Shown here piece after piece: positions 41,057 through 49,459 of a stretch of 64,000 nucleotides of DNA (positions within the stretch are counted from its first letter, which is position 1; each line of letters opens with the position of its first letter). Under the pieces are notes generated by a model, which ran no database searches, had not been told where the DNA came from, and saw nothing but the letters and a program-made list of their open reading frames with translations. Origin of the DNA: Roseiarcus sp963822215. GTDB lineage: Bacteria; Pseudomonadota; Alphaproteobacteria; Rhizobiales; Beijerinckiaceae. A program made the position numbers and the translations under genes. The stretch spans positions 1,359,370 to 1,423,369 of the forward strand of contig CAWGGX010000003.1 of the NCBI GenBank assembly GCA_963822215.1. The letters are read 5' to 3'.

Positions 41057-41272
41057 TTATGTTACACCGTTGTGAGCATCGACGGGGCCCGGATCGCGGC
41101 TTTGGCGCAGTTCCTCCTTTAGTCGTCCCACCTCCCGTTCCAAGCGTTCGATGCGATCGAGAGTGTAGTCGAAGCTGGTGTATTCCATCGCTTGCAGCCA
41201 GGAGAAGACGGCCGCGAGCGCGCGACGAAATCTCCGCTGCCCTGGAACCAGATGGTTCGCTGTGTCTGTCAT
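41057..41272 (-). CDS. Small coiled-coil protein, unknown function
   Basis: A 71-residue protein. A basic N-terminal part (PGQRRFRRALAAVFSWLQAM) leads to EYTSFDYTLDRIERLEREV and GRLKEELRQ, a clear heptad coiled coil. GAGGAG lies at good distance from the ATG at 41272; an in-frame start 16 codons upstream is less likely. It probably forms a homo-oligomer in the cytoplasm. No family is recognised with confidence. Confidence 0.65.
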   Translation of the reverse strand: MTDTANHLVPGQRRFRRALAAVFSWLQAMEYTSFDYTLDRIERLEREVGRLKEELRQSRDPGPVDAHNGVT

Positions 41273-41440
41273 CGGAAACTCCTCGCTGGGGCAACGGTGT
41301 GCGCCGTCGCTGTCGGTCACGCAATTCGCAGCGGCCAGGCTGCACGGTGGCCGCGCGGTCTAACAGTCGAGCCCAACACGTGCCTGGCACGTGCTCGCCT
41401 CGGGATATATCGACTCGAGTAGCGGACATCGCGGCAACGT

Positions 41441-42142
41441 CTAGAATCGTTCTGTCCAGGGTCGAAGGTCGATTTCGTGCGACCAGGCGTTTCTCGGCTG
41501 CGCGAGGACGTCGATGTAGGTCTGGGCGATTGCGTCAGGATCTAGCGTGCTGTCAGGCTGACCGCTCGGGTCCGGTCGGCGCTGCGAGCGGACGGCCCCG
41601 TCGATGACGAAATGCGCGACGTGTATCCCTTTCGGGCCTAGCTCTCTGGCGGCGCTCTGAGCGAGCCCGCGCAGTCCGAACTTGCCCATCGCGAAAGCCG
41701 CTGATTGGGCGAAACCCTTCACGCCTGCGGTCGCGCCGGTAAAGAAAATCGCTCCGCGCCCTTTTGGCTCCATTCGCTTCGCGGCCTGCTGGGCGGCCAA
41801 AAACGCGCCGATCGTGGTTACGGCGATCGATTTCTCGACCGCGGCAGGATCAAGGCTCGAGAGCGGACCTGGGACGCGCGAGCTGGCGTTGTAAATCACG
41901 ATATCGGGCTCCTCGACCTGGGTCTCCATGTCGAGGAACAGCTTAGCGACGGGTCCCGGCTGAGAGGCGTCGACCGCGAAGACGGCGGCGCCAGTCTCCT
42001 CCGCAAGCGGCTTCAGCTTTTCGACGTCGCGAGCGGCGAGACCCACCTGCAAACCGATCTCAGACAGGCGCCGTGCGAGCGAAGCGCTGATGCCCGTCCC
42101 GACGCCGATAATCAGGGCGCAGCGATAGGGGAAGTCGGCCAT
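41441..42142 (-). CDS. Short-chain dehydrogenase lacking the catalytic tyrosine
   Basis: A 233-residue SDR-fold protein. The nucleotide site is IIGVGTGISASLARRL and the NAS/NAG element is IYNASS. At the catalytic position the usual YxxxK reads AAFAMGKFGL, with Phe for Tyr, and the serine site reads FTGATAG. The tail GPKGIHVAHFVIDGAV is typical of a subgroup often annotated as SDR oxidoreductase. The ATG at 42142 has GGAGG 6 bases upstream. Loss of Tyr suggests a binding or regulatory role or altered chemistry. The left end of an IS91 element lies just upstream and may have replaced its promoter. Confidence 0.85.
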   Translation of the reverse strand: MADFPYRCALIIGVGTGISASLARRLSEIGLQVGLAARDVEKLKPLAEETGAAVFAVDASQPGPVAKLFLDMETQVEEPDIVIYNASSRVPGPLSSLDPAAVEKSIAVTTIGAFLAAQQAAKRMEPKGRGAIFFTGATAGVKGFAQSAAFAMGKFGLRGLAQSAARELGPKGIHVAHFVIDGAVRSQRRPDPSGQPDSTLDPDAIAQTYIDVLAQPRNAWSHEIDLRPWTERF

Positions 42143-42231
42143 TGAGTCCTCCGGGGTGAATTGATTGAACGAAGCCGCTATCGCGGCGGAAGCGGAAGCG
42201 AGCGGATGATCGGCGGGATGGAGTGAATGTC

Positions 42232-42280
42232 CTCCTGCCTGAGAGGATGGGGTGTTCAGTAGCCCCCTCTCAGGCAGGAG
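42232..42280. repeat. Left-end hairpin of the IS91 element
   Basis: Perfect 15-bp arms around a 19-base loop, ending 6 bases before the recombinase ATG. It may be the termination or origin end of rolling-circle transposition and could also affect recombinase translation. Confidence 0.75.
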
Positions 42281-42286
42281 TTTCAG

Positions 42287-43147
42287 ATGGCCGAGATGAG
42301 CCCTCTGCGTCGCGGGATGGTCGAGGACATGACGATCCGCAATCTGTCGCCGGCGACCCAGCAATCGTACATCCACGCGGTTTCGAAGTTCAGCCGATAT
42401 TTCGGCCATTCGCCGGATCGGCTCGGGTTGGAAGACGTCCGCGCCTACCAGGTGCATTTGATCTCGAAAGGGATCTCCTGGGCGTCGCTCAATCAGGTCG
42501 TGTGCGCGCTGCGTTTCTTCTACGGGGTGACGCTCGGCGACGAGGCGATCCCGGAGCGGATCGCCTACGCCCGCGAGCCGCGCAAGCTGCCGGCCGTGTT
42601 GAGCGCCGGCGAAGTCGTCCGCTTTCTTGAAGCCGTCTCGAGCCTCAAGGCTCGGGTCGCGCTGACCACCGCCTATGCCGCAGGCTTGCGGGTGTCAGAG
42701 GTCGTCGGCCTGAAGGCGCCCGACATCGACAGCGACCGCATGGTCATCCGGGTCGAATGCGGCAAGGGCGGCAAGGAGCGCTACGTCATGTTGTCCGAGC
42801 AATTGCTCGGCATCCTGCGCAGCTACTGGCGTCTCGCGCATCCCGAACGGTTTTTGTTCCCGGGTCGCGACAAGCACAGGCCGATCGAGCCGACGGTCCT
42901 GCACGCCGCCTGCCGTTCGGCGCGCGTCGCGGCCGGCATCGACAAGCGCGTGAGCGTGCACGTTCTGCGCCACAGCTTCGCGACCCATCTCCTGGAGAGC
43001 GGCGTCGACATTCGCATCATCCAGGTCTTGCTCGGACACGAGAATCTGTCGACGACGGCGCGCTACACGCACGTGTCATCGCAGGTGATCGCCAGGACTG
43101 AGAGCCCTCTCGACCGGCTCTCGCTGCAGGTGACGCCGCCGGAGTAG
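42287..43147 (+). CDS. IS91-associated tyrosine recombinase (XerC/D-like)
   Basis: A 286-residue integrase. The N-terminal SAM-like domain is followed by a catalytic domain with Arg in AAGLRVSEV, Lys in CGKGGKERYV, HVLRHSFATHL (box II His-x-x-Arg), LLGHENLSTT and the nucleophile in ARYTHV. All active residues are intact. The transposase gene begins 3 bases after its stop, an arrangement typical of one IS91 branch. Confidence 0.93.
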   Translation: MAEMSPLRRGMVEDMTIRNLSPATQQSYIHAVSKFSRYFGHSPDRLGLEDVRAYQVHLISKGISWASLNQVVCALRFFYGVTLGDEAIPERIAYAREPRKLPAVLSAGEVVRFLEAVSSLKARVALTTAYAAGLRVSEVVGLKAPDIDSDRMVIRVECGKGGKERYVMLSEQLLGILRSYWRLAHPERFLFPGRDKHRPIEPTVLHAACRSARVAAGIDKRVSVHVLRHSFATHLLESGVDIRIIQVLLGHENLSTTARYTHVSSQVIARTESPLDRLSLQVTPPE

Positions 43148-43150
43148 CCG

Positions 43151-44323
43151 GTGACGGCGCGGCCGGCGTTCGAACTGGCCGATGTCTTCCACCGTCACGG
43201 CGAGACTTACGAACGAGCGAACGCCGGACATCTCGGGCGCGTCGAGCGGCGCGTGATCGGAGCGATCACGGCCTGCCGCACGGCGTCGCTCGGCGGTCAT
43301 GTCGAGCTCTGCGACGATTGCGGGCTCACCCGCATCGCTTACAACTCGTGCAGAAACCGCCATTGCGGGAAGTGTCAGGGGTCGGCGCGCGCGGAGTGGC
43401 TCGCTGCTCGTCAGGCCGAACTGCTGCCGGTTCCCTACTTCCACGTGGTCTTCACCCTGCCGCCGGCGGCGGCCGGGATCGCTTTCCAGAACAAGCAAAC
43501 GGTCTACGGCCTGTTGATGCGCGCCGCCGCCCAGGCGCTCATGACGCTTGCCGCCGAGCGTCTGGGCGCCAGGATCGGCCTCATCGCCGTCCTGCATACC
43601 TGGGGACAGACGCTGACCCACCACCCCCATGTCCATTGTCTGGTTCCCGGCGGCGGCGTTGCCCTCGATGGTCAGCGATGGGTCTGCAAACCCAACTTCC
43701 TGCTCTCCGTCCGCGCCCTGTCGAAGACCTTCCGCCGCCTGTTCCTCGACGGCCTGGAAACCGCTTTCCGGCGCGGCGAACTCGGTTTCTTCGGCGACCT
43801 GGTCCCGCTCGCCGAGGCCGCCGCGTTCGCCGAACGCATGCGCGCTCTGCGCCAAGGCCCCTTCGTCGTCTACGCCAAGCCGCCATTCGGCGGACCCGCG
43901 CGCGTGCTCGCCTATCTCGCCCGCTACACGCATCGAACCGCCATCGCCAATACGAGGCTCGTAGTCGTCGGCGACGATGAAGTCGCGTTCTCCTACAAGG
44001 ACTATCGTCGCGGCGGGCGCCCCCGCGTCATGCGCCTCGCCCCGCACGAGTTCATCCGGCGTTTCCTGCTCCACGTCCTGCCCGACGGCTTTCACCGCAT
44101 CCGGCACTACGGCTTTCTCGCCAAGGGCGACCGAGGCGAGAGCCTCGCGCGCTTGCGCCGCCTGCTTCAGCCCCAGCCGACCGGCGAGCCCGCCGCCGCC
44201 AGCGAGCCACAGCCAGACAAACACGCCCGCGAGCCATTTGCCCGCTGCCCGGATTGCGGCGGTCTCATGCGCCGCATCGGCCTCGTTGACCCGGCCGCCG
44301 CATTCCGCTGCGACACATCATGA
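43151..44323 (+). CDS. IS91-family rolling-circle transposase (HUH)
   Basis: A 390-residue Y1-type transposase. A zinc-binding N-terminal part (CDDCGLTRIAYNSCRNRHCG) is followed by the metal-binding HUH site THHPHVHCLVPGG, FGGPARVLAYLARYTHR with the probable nucleophile tyrosine, and a C-terminal CPDCGGLMRRIG. GTG start. Full length compared with the interrupted relative at 62418, so probably functional. Confidence 0.93.
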   Translation: MTARPAFELADVFHRHGETYERANAGHLGRVERRVIGAITACRTASLGGHVELCDDCGLTRIAYNSCRNRHCGKCQGSARAEWLAARQAELLPVPYFHVVFTLPPAAAGIAFQNKQTVYGLLMRAAAQALMTLAAERLGARIGLIAVLHTWGQTLTHHPHVHCLVPGGGVALDGQRWVCKPNFLLSVRALSKTFRRLFLDGLETAFRRGELGFFGDLVPLAEAAAFAERMRALRQGPFVVYAKPPFGGPARVLAYLARYTHRTAIANTRLVVVGDDEVAFSYKDYRRGGRPRVMRLAPHEFIRRFLLHVLPDGFHRIRHYGFLAKGDRGESLARLRRLLQPQPTGEPAAASEPQPDKHAREPFARCPDCGGLMRRIGLVDPAAAFRCDTS

Positions 44324-44604
44324 CCTCGAGTCTCGCCCCCACCTCGATCGCCCGTCCTCGCCCCCACCACCAAGCCGCTCAAGCCGCCGGCGATGAGGCT
44401 TCTTGCCGTCGCCGCTCCGCTTCGACCCAGATCCCCTCTCTGCTAACCCTCCAGAGCGCGCCCGAATCCCGCCGCCGCGCCTCCGAACCGCTCAACGGTC
44501 TCCTCCAGCTGAACGCGCAGGACAAAGACGCGCCGTCAAACCCGAGCGCCCTCGCGCGCTTTCCCCATAGCGCCTGACCGGCCCGCGCCTTCGTTCAATC
44601 CGGC
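44324..44604. other. Non-coding 3' part of the IS91 element
   Basis: About 280 bases between the transposase stop and the right-end hairpin. An 85-codon frame from 44320 overlaps it but has the composition of chance GC-rich sequence and no ribosome site, so it is not called. Confidence 0.5.
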
Positions 44605-44660
44605 TTATGTGAGGTCGCCTTCCCTGGCCCACAAACCTGTGCGCCGGCGACCTCACATAA
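44605..44660. repeat. Right-end hairpin of the IS91 element
   Basis: Perfect 15-bp arms (TTATGTGAGGTCGCC) around a 26-base loop, about 280 bases after the transposase stop. Confidence 0.75.
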
Positions 44661-44741
44661 CCCTCCAGATTCTCTGGAGCGGGATTGGTCGGATCACGCG
44701 CGCCTTAAGCGGATGTCGAACTCTCGGCCGCACCGTCGACA

Positions 44742-44846
44742 TCATATCGCGGCTTTTCCGATGGATCCGCCGCCATCGACGAACAATGTCTGACCCGTGA
44801 TGTAGCTGGCGTCTTCCGAGAGCAGGAAGGCGACCGCGCTACCTTG
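44742..44846 (-). pseudogene. C-terminal remnant of a short-chain dehydrogenase
   Basis: The reading QGSAVAFLLSEDASYITG followed by TLFVDGGG is the standard end of a classical SDR (cofactor-binding tail). Nothing of the first 200 residues remains; the sequence upstream on this strand is the end of the peroxiredoxin gene. A deletion between the two genes is the simplest reading. Confidence 0.75.
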
Positions 44847-45429
44847 CAAGCACGCGCAGGAGACGCGTAAAAGGCGCCCGGGTTGGGGTCTGAGCAACTT
44901 CGGAATATTCGATGATTCCGGCGTGGCTAAGCACGTAGCGGGCAGACATCGCCAACCAGCTTCGCCCCGCGCGATCCGCGGCCGGTAAGGACGCCCCGAT
45001 TTCAGCATGGCCAAGCGCCGTTACCCCGGTCGGTAGCTTGTAATGCAAGCCGAACGCTCGGGCTATTCGTCCTCGGCTGTCGCTTAGAAGCGGAAAGTTA
45101 AGTCCGAGCGCCTCGGCTGTGGCGCGGTTATCGGCTACCAGCTGCGGCGCTATCGCCGCAGCGCCCGCCCCAGTCTGAACCAGGGCGGGCAGAAAGTCCT
45201 GAAGCTCGCTCAACTCCGCACGTGACACGGGGCACCAGGGTCCTCGCGAAAACACGAGAATTAGCGGCTGCTTGGCGAAGCGCCTTTCCAAAGAAAGGGG
45301 CGCCCAATTTGTGTCGAGCAAGCGAACGGGCGGGGCGTAACCGCCAGCGTGCAGGGCGTAAGACGCGGCGCCAGTATCGAGCAAGGATTGGGCGACCCGA
45401 CGAAGGGCGGTGGCAAACTCATCCGTCAA
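44839..45429 (-). CDS. Peroxiredoxin-like (AhpC/TSA) protein
   Basis: A 196-residue thioredoxin-fold protein. LILVFSRGPWCPVSRAELSE holds the likely peroxidatic cysteine in a CPVS motif, without the second cysteine seen in CPYC relatives. Later ALGLNFPLLSDSRGRIARAF and LPAADRAGRSWLAM are typical of the family, with GIIEYSEVAQTPTRAP near the end. Only a TTG start (45429) with a weak site is available, so the true N-terminus is uncertain. It probably reduces peroxides in the cytoplasm. It is followed at once by an SDR fragment. Confidence 0.75.
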   Translation of the reverse strand: MTDEFATALRRVAQSLLDTGAASYALHAGGYAPPVRLLDTNWAPLSLERRFAKQPLILVFSRGPWCPVSRAELSELQDFLPALVQTGAGAAAIAPQLVADNRATAEALGLNFPLLSDSRGRIARAFGLHYKLPTGVTALGHAEIGASLPAADRAGRSWLAMSARYVLSHAGIIEYSEVAQTPTRAPFTRLLRVLAR

Positions 45430-45491
45430 GGGAGCGCCTTCGTTAACGGCGGCGCATCAGATCCGCGCCAGATTGAATTTCGATGGGACCT

Positions 45492-46238
45492 TCACAGTTG
45501 CGACCAACCGCCATCGACCGGAAGCTCGGCGCCAGTCGTGAAGGTCGCGTCGAACGCAAGGAAGAGGACGGCCTTAGCGATTTCCTCCGGCGTTCCGAAG
45601 CGCTTCATCGGATTCATGTCGCGCATCTGCCCGGTGACCTGAGCGGCCACGTCTTTATCGGGAAACGCTTTGCCGATGATCGGCGTGTCGATGGGACCGG
45701 GCGTCACCGCGTTGACGCGAATCCCCCGAGGAAGCAACTCAGCGGCGAACACCCGAGCGAAGGATCGCAGCGCAGCCTTGGCCGCTCCATATGTGGCGAG
45801 GCTGGGCATTCCCTTGACGTTTGCGACGGAGGTCGTGAGGACGACAGCGCCTCCCCGGTTGATCAGCGGCGCGAGTTTCTGCACCGCGAAGAACGGTCCC
45901 TTGGTGTTCAGGTTGAACATCTCGTCGTACATGGCCTCGGTCGTGTTCTCGAGAGGGGCGAAGAGGCCGAGCCCGGCGTTGACGAAGAGCAGGTCGAAGG
46001 CGCCGAACTCGGCCTTCACCCGAGAGGCGAGGGCGTCGATGTCCGTCAATGAGCGCGCGTCGCTCGAAACCACGATGGCGCCCTTTCCAAGCTCTTTCAG
46101 CGCCGATTCCAGGCCGGCCTGCGAGCGACCCGTCACCAGAACGCGCGCGCCCCCATCGAGAAGCATCTTCGCCGTCGCGAGCCCCATGCCGCTCGTGCCG
46201 CCGATAATCACCACCTTTTTATCTTCGTACCGTTCCAT
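45492..46238 (-). CDS. Classical short-chain dehydrogenase/reductase
   Basis: A 248-residue SDR with every key element: GGTSGMGLA nucleotide site, LFVNAG, catalytic serine in LTTSVANVKG, YGAAK (Tyr-x3-Lys), PGPIDTP and the end DGGWSQL. ARVLVTGRS suggests NADPH preference. GAGGAG precedes the ATG. The substrate is unknown. The upstream region contains a truncated copy of the regulator gene described at 46333, which suggests that this SDR once had its own divergent TetR regulator. Confidence 0.92.
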   Translation of the reverse strand: MERYEDKKVVIIGGTSGMGLATAKMLLDGGARVLVTGRSQAGLESALKELGKGAIVVSSDARSLTDIDALASRVKAEFGAFDLLFVNAGLGLFAPLENTTEAMYDEMFNLNTKGPFFAVQKLAPLINRGGAVVLTTSVANVKGMPSLATYGAAKAALRSFARVFAAELLPRGIRVNAVTPGPIDTPIIGKAFPDKDVAAQVTGQMRDMNPMKRFGTPEEIAKAVLFLAFDATFTTGAELPVDGGWSQL

Positions 46239-46332
46239 GTGTATTCTCCTCGCGAGGTTAGGGTTGCTTTGCTGATTTTGAACTGTATGGTATGATAATC
46301 AGGCGCGGAGGCTGCGGTCAAGGAATTTTGAA

Positions 46333-46395
46333 CTGGTTATTTCAAAATACGTAAGACCCCGTGGACGACCGCGCAGCGCCGCAATCGCATGCTGA
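46333..46395 (+). pseudogene. N-terminal remnant of a TetR-family regulator
   Basis: The frame LVISKYVRPRGRPRSAAIAC followed by a stop matches the start of the intact TetR protein at 47537 (VQNAAKPRGRPRS). The DNA upstream also matches: both have GTCAAGGA, a GAACTG element about 70 bases before, and a similar promoter layout. The helix-turn-helix and all later parts are gone. Confidence 0.7.
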
Positions 46396-46435
46396 TCATA
46401 GTCACCGCGACCGTTTCGCCGCGACCGGCGCTCCT

Positions 46436-47410
46436 TCAGGACACCGCGCTCAAGGATGCTGGGTAGGGCAAGTCGACGCCGGAGACCTTGACGACGGCCT
46501 GCCACGCGGCTTCTTGGCTGGCGCGATCGTGGAGGTGTGGGTGGCGCTGCGCCTCAATTGGGCCTGTGAACTTCCCTTGAGCCGAGGCGAAGAATTGCCC
46601 TGAGACGTCGGTTCCGAACTCCGACGCCTGGAGGTACCGACGGGCCGCGGTCTCCGGCGTCTGATTCATGCCGGGAATGAGGTTCACGATTGGGATAAAC
46701 AGATACTTCAACGCCGGGCCAGCGTTTCGCACCACCTTGGTGTCGGTCGCCGCACCGGGCGAGACAGCGTACACGGCCATGCCGGAGGGTAGCCGGCGCG
46801 CCAGCGCCGCGACCCACCAAGCGATAATGAGCTTCGCGTCGGCATACGCATTGTTGGGCACGTACCTCACGTTCGGCCCGTTGCGCAGCAGGGCTTCCAC
46901 AGCGGCGGTTCGGTCACCCTGGTGGTATTTGGCCGCGAAGGCTGGCACGTCGGTGTAGCTGAACAGGGGTACGCCCCCTCGGGCAGGTTCCGCACCGGCG
47001 ATAACAATCCGCGCGTTGGGGCTCAGCAGGTTGGCGCGGAGCAACCCGACAGTCAGTTGATGATGGCCGATCAGCGGGGCCTGAGCCGCCTCGACGCCCG
47101 CCGCAGTGATCACGCGCGCCTTGCCGGGGACCATCCCGGCATTGAGCAGTAGGAAATCGATCGGCCGACCTCGCTTGACGAGCGCGGCGAGGGCGGACTG
47201 AACGCTGGCTGGCGCGTTCAAATCCAGCTCCAACGGCGTGAAGACCTGTCTTTTGGTCTCAGCCGCCAGCTGAGCGGCCGTTTCCTGGATCCGGGCGAGG
47301 CTGCGCCCGGTTACTATGACCTCGCGGCAGCCCTCGGCGGCGAGCATGCGGGCTGCCGCATAACCGAGCCCGGAGGTGGCGCCGGTGACGAGAGCGATCG
47401 AATGTCTCAT
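46436..47410 (-). CDS. Short-chain dehydrogenase/reductase, long form
   Basis: A 324-residue SDR of the retinol-dehydrogenase/WWOX-like long type. It has TGATSGLGYAAARML, LLLNAG, a serine-poor site at VIAGAEPARGGVPLFSY, the catalytic YADAK and AVSPGAATDTKV. It carries extra C-terminal residues (ETAARRYLQASEF onward). The gene is divergent from tetR and shares its 126-base control region, so it is the likely regulatory target. Substrate unknown; a small hydrophobic carbonyl compound is plausible. Confidence 0.88.
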   Translation of the reverse strand: MRHSIALVTGATSGLGYAAARMLAAEGCREVIVTGRSLARIQETAAQLAAETKRQVFTPLELDLNAPASVQSALAALVKRGRPIDFLLLNAGMVPGKARVITAAGVEAAQAPLIGHHQLTVGLLRANLLSPNARIVIAGAEPARGGVPLFSYTDVPAFAAKYHQGDRTAAVEALLRNGPNVRYVPNNAYADAKLIIAWWVAALARRLPSGMAVYAVSPGAATDTKVVRNAGPALKYLFIPIVNLIPGMNQTPETAARRYLQASEFGTDVSGQFFASAQGKFTGPIEAQRHPHLHDRASQEAAWQAVVKVSGVDLPYPASLSAVS

Positions 47411-47481
47411 GGGTGGTTCCGTGGTGAAGGGGGAAGGTCGAGTCTTGAGGCCCGCGAGCCAATGGCCGGCTTGCTAATTTC

Positions 47482-47543
47482 GAACTGTTCGGTTACATAT
47501 TGGTGCGATGACCATTGTCAAGGAGTTTGTAACTGAATGGTTC
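47482..47543. promoter_or_regulatory. Inverted-repeat operator of the tetR/SDR pair
   Basis: GAACTGTTCGGTTAC (47482-47496) is mirrored by GTAACTGAATGGTTC (47529-47543). The complement of the second, GAACCATTCAGTTAC, matches the first at 11 of 15 bases. The second half overlaps the tetR ATG. A similar GAACTG element stands upstream of the SDR at 46238. Confidence 0.5.
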
Positions 47544-48169
47544 AGAATGCCGCTAAGCCGCGTGGGCGGCCGCGCAGCTTCGACGAGGCGGAGGCGCTGG
47601 AGAAAGCGACCCAAGTATACTGGTCGAAAGGCTACGACGGCGTGACGATCGACGATCTAGTCGCCGGGATGGGTGTGGGCCGGCCGAGCCTGTATGCCGT
47701 TTTCGGCGACAAGCGGACGTTGTTCTTGCGCGTCCTCAAGGATTATGCGGGGAAGAAAGGCGCTCTCGCCGCGAAGGCGCTGCTGTCGCCGCAGACGCTT
47801 CGCGACTCGCTCGCCGGCTTCCTGAAGCACGCCGTCGAGACTGCGACCGAGAGAGGACGCGCGCGGGGATGCCTTCTCGTGTGCGTCGCGCCGCTTGTCG
47901 ACGACCCTGAGGTCCGGCGGTTCCTGCAAAACGCTTCCGCCGGCGCGGCAGCGCTGGTGGAAGGTCGGTTCCGGGACGCAATCATCGCTGGAGAAATCCC
48001 ATCTGACTTTCCCGTAGCCGTGCGCGCGAGCCAAGTCCTGGACTTTGTTCGTGGCCTGACCATGCGCGCGCAGATTGGCGCACCGCGCAAGGCGCTTCTC
48101 AGGGATGCCGAGGAAGCGGCCAACTTGGTGCTCCTGTCGCAGTGTGGAAATGCGGCGCCAGAACGTTGA
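47537..48169 (+). CDS. TetR/AcrR-family transcriptional regulator
   Basis: A 210-residue TetR regulator. The N-terminal arm KPRGRPRSFDE leads into the HTH (VTIDDLVAGMGVGRPSLYAVFGDKRTLF in two parts) and a C-terminal ligand domain of the TetR_C type seen in AcrR/YxaF-like proteins (ARGCLLVCVAPLVDDPEVR). It is divergent from the SDR at 46436 and likely represses that gene and itself until an aldehyde- or quinone-like ligand binds. Confidence 0.92.
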   Translation: MVQNAAKPRGRPRSFDEAEALEKATQVYWSKGYDGVTIDDLVAGMGVGRPSLYAVFGDKRTLFLRVLKDYAGKKGALAAKALLSPQTLRDSLAGFLKHAVETATERGRARGCLLVCVAPLVDDPEVRRFLQNASAGAAALVEGRFRDAIIAGEIPSDFPVAVRASQVLDFVRGLTMRAQIGAPRKALLRDAEEAANLVLLSQCGNAAPER

Positions 48170-48180
48170 TGCTGGATGCC

Positions 48181-48352
48181 TGCAGGTTGGAGCAAGCAAC
48201 TTTCGCTGGCGCTGCCACTCGGCTTCCTCGACCAGGAACAGGCCCGCGCCACCAAGCGGAATGGCACCCCGGCGTACCGGTGACGGTCGCCGATAGTTCA
48301 CCGCGAAGCTGATGAAGCGCAAGGTGCGTCCCAAGCCACGCGCAGCAACCAA
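48181..48352 (-). pseudogene. Possible cytochrome P450 fragment
   Basis: The reading GGAGLFLVEEAEWQRQRKLL resembles the helix-C region of P450s, where W-x-x-x-R binds a heme propionate. It is about 57 residues long, lies antisense beyond the tetR stop and has no heme-cysteine region. It appears to be a leftover of a lost gene. Confidence 0.5.
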
Positions 48353-48431
48353 GGCAGGGATTCCTGGTCAGTAGGCCACTTTGAACGTCGGGCTATCCTC
48401 GGGACGCGTGCGCCGGTGATCGTAAATTCGG

Positions 48432-48848
48432 GTGGTGGAGATCCCCGATAGCCTCCGCAACTCGATGAAAAAGGCGCGTGGGCAGCTACCGGCCGACCGA
48501 GCGGGTATCATCTTCATCAAGGTGCCGCAGCGATGGATCGAGGACCCTGGGACCTTCGAGGCGATGGTCAGGACCGCTCGCGAATTTTTGGCTACGACAG
48601 GCCGTGTGGTGTCGATCAAATTCTATGTATCACACCTCACAATCGGCAATGGCATGGTGTGGCATCGCCACGCGTTCAAAGAATTTACAAACTGCACCAG
48701 CCGGTATTATGGCGGCCGTAACTGGGATTTGTTCGCGAACTACTACGTCCCGCCGAGTTGGAACGGTATGCCGCCGAAATGGCAAAGGATTTTCTTCTGG
48801 CCTAAATCGAGTGAAAACAGCGTAAATACAGGTTCAGAAAACGCGTGA
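48432..48848 (+). CDS. Hypothetical protein, probably N-terminally truncated
   Basis: A 138-residue frame from a GTG start. The text MKKARGQLPADRAGIIFIKV, PQRWIEDPGTFEAMVRTARE and HAFKEFTNCTSRYYGG looks like real protein and like the C-terminal part of larger bacterial proteins of unknown function, but no family is named with confidence. An in-frame stop lies just upstream, so any longer original has been cut. It stands among other gene fragments, which favours a decaying gene. Confidence 0.5.
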   Translation: MVEIPDSLRNSMKKARGQLPADRAGIIFIKVPQRWIEDPGTFEAMVRTAREFLATTGRVVSIKFYVSHLTIGNGMVWHRHAFKEFTNCTSRYYGGRNWDLFANYYVPPSWNGMPPKWQRIFFWPKSSENSVNTGSENA

Positions 48849-49331
48849 CGACGTCTGATAAGGTTATTATCACACACAGGTCCGAACCCCAATCGCTCAC
48901 TCCCCGTCTGGACTTTTACCGGCTCATCGGATCAGGCGGGCGCGGATATCAGGACAGGCCGTCGTGTTCGCGATCATAGGCCGTCCCCTTCACGCCCAAA
49001 CCCCGAAATGAACAGGAGCGCTCGATCCGGCGCCGACGCCGGCGAGCCGCCATGTCGGGGACGAAAAGACGGAAGAGCAAACGGCCGTCAGCGCGAAATT
49101 GAGCCAGTCCCGCATGTCATTCAACGTCGAGCGGTCGCCAAAAGCCGCGGTGCGGCGGGTCGAGTTCCGGGCGCACTTGGAGCCCCTGATCTGACGGGTC
49201 GCCTACCGGATGCGCGGGCGCCTTGCAGAGAGCCGCTGATCTTGGCGATCGATAGGATGGAGATGACGCACAAGCGAACGCTGCGCGGGCCGAGTTCGGT
49301 CGATCCGTTTTATCTCGCAGTGGCGCTGTTC
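48849..49331. other. 480-bp region without recognisable gene
   Basis: Open frames here have no ribosome site and no protein-like pattern. The base composition is mixed. It separates the fragments at 48.2-48.8 kb from the palindromic repeat. Confidence 0.4.
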
Positions 49332-49448
49332 GAGCAGTTTTCGATCAAATCGAGGCGCCCTCGTCATTGCGAGCGACCCCCGGGTCACAGAGCCCGGGGG
49401 GAAGCAATCCAGCAGAACGTCGGGCGCTCTACGATCCCCTGGATTGCT
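49332..49448. repeat. Left half of a palindromic repeat split by an IS element
   Basis: It matches the inverted form of the copy at 38829-38999 from GAGCAGTTTTCGATCAAATC through the GC-rich hairpin to GGATTGCT. The match stops exactly where the IS110/IS1111-type element begins. Confidence 0.8.
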
Positions 49449-49459
49449 CTTATGTCCTT

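Larger units (their letters stand above)
42232..44660 (+). mobile_element. IS91-family element with terminal hairpins, complete
   Basis: Two genes (a tyrosine recombinase and an IS91 HUH transposase) lie between two perfect 15-bp inverted repeats: CTCCTGCCTGAGAGG at 42232-42246 with its complement at 42266-42280, and TTATGTGAGGTCGCC at 44605-44619 with its complement at 44646-44660. IS91 elements transpose by rolling circle and have subterminal palindromes at their origin and termination ends, which these fit. No target duplication is expected. The exact outer ends are not fixed. Confidence 0.8.

Noticed and set aside
44320..44577. Small frame after the IS91 transposase
   Set aside because: No ribosome site, random Ser/Arg/Pro-rich composition, lies in the non-coding end of the element.
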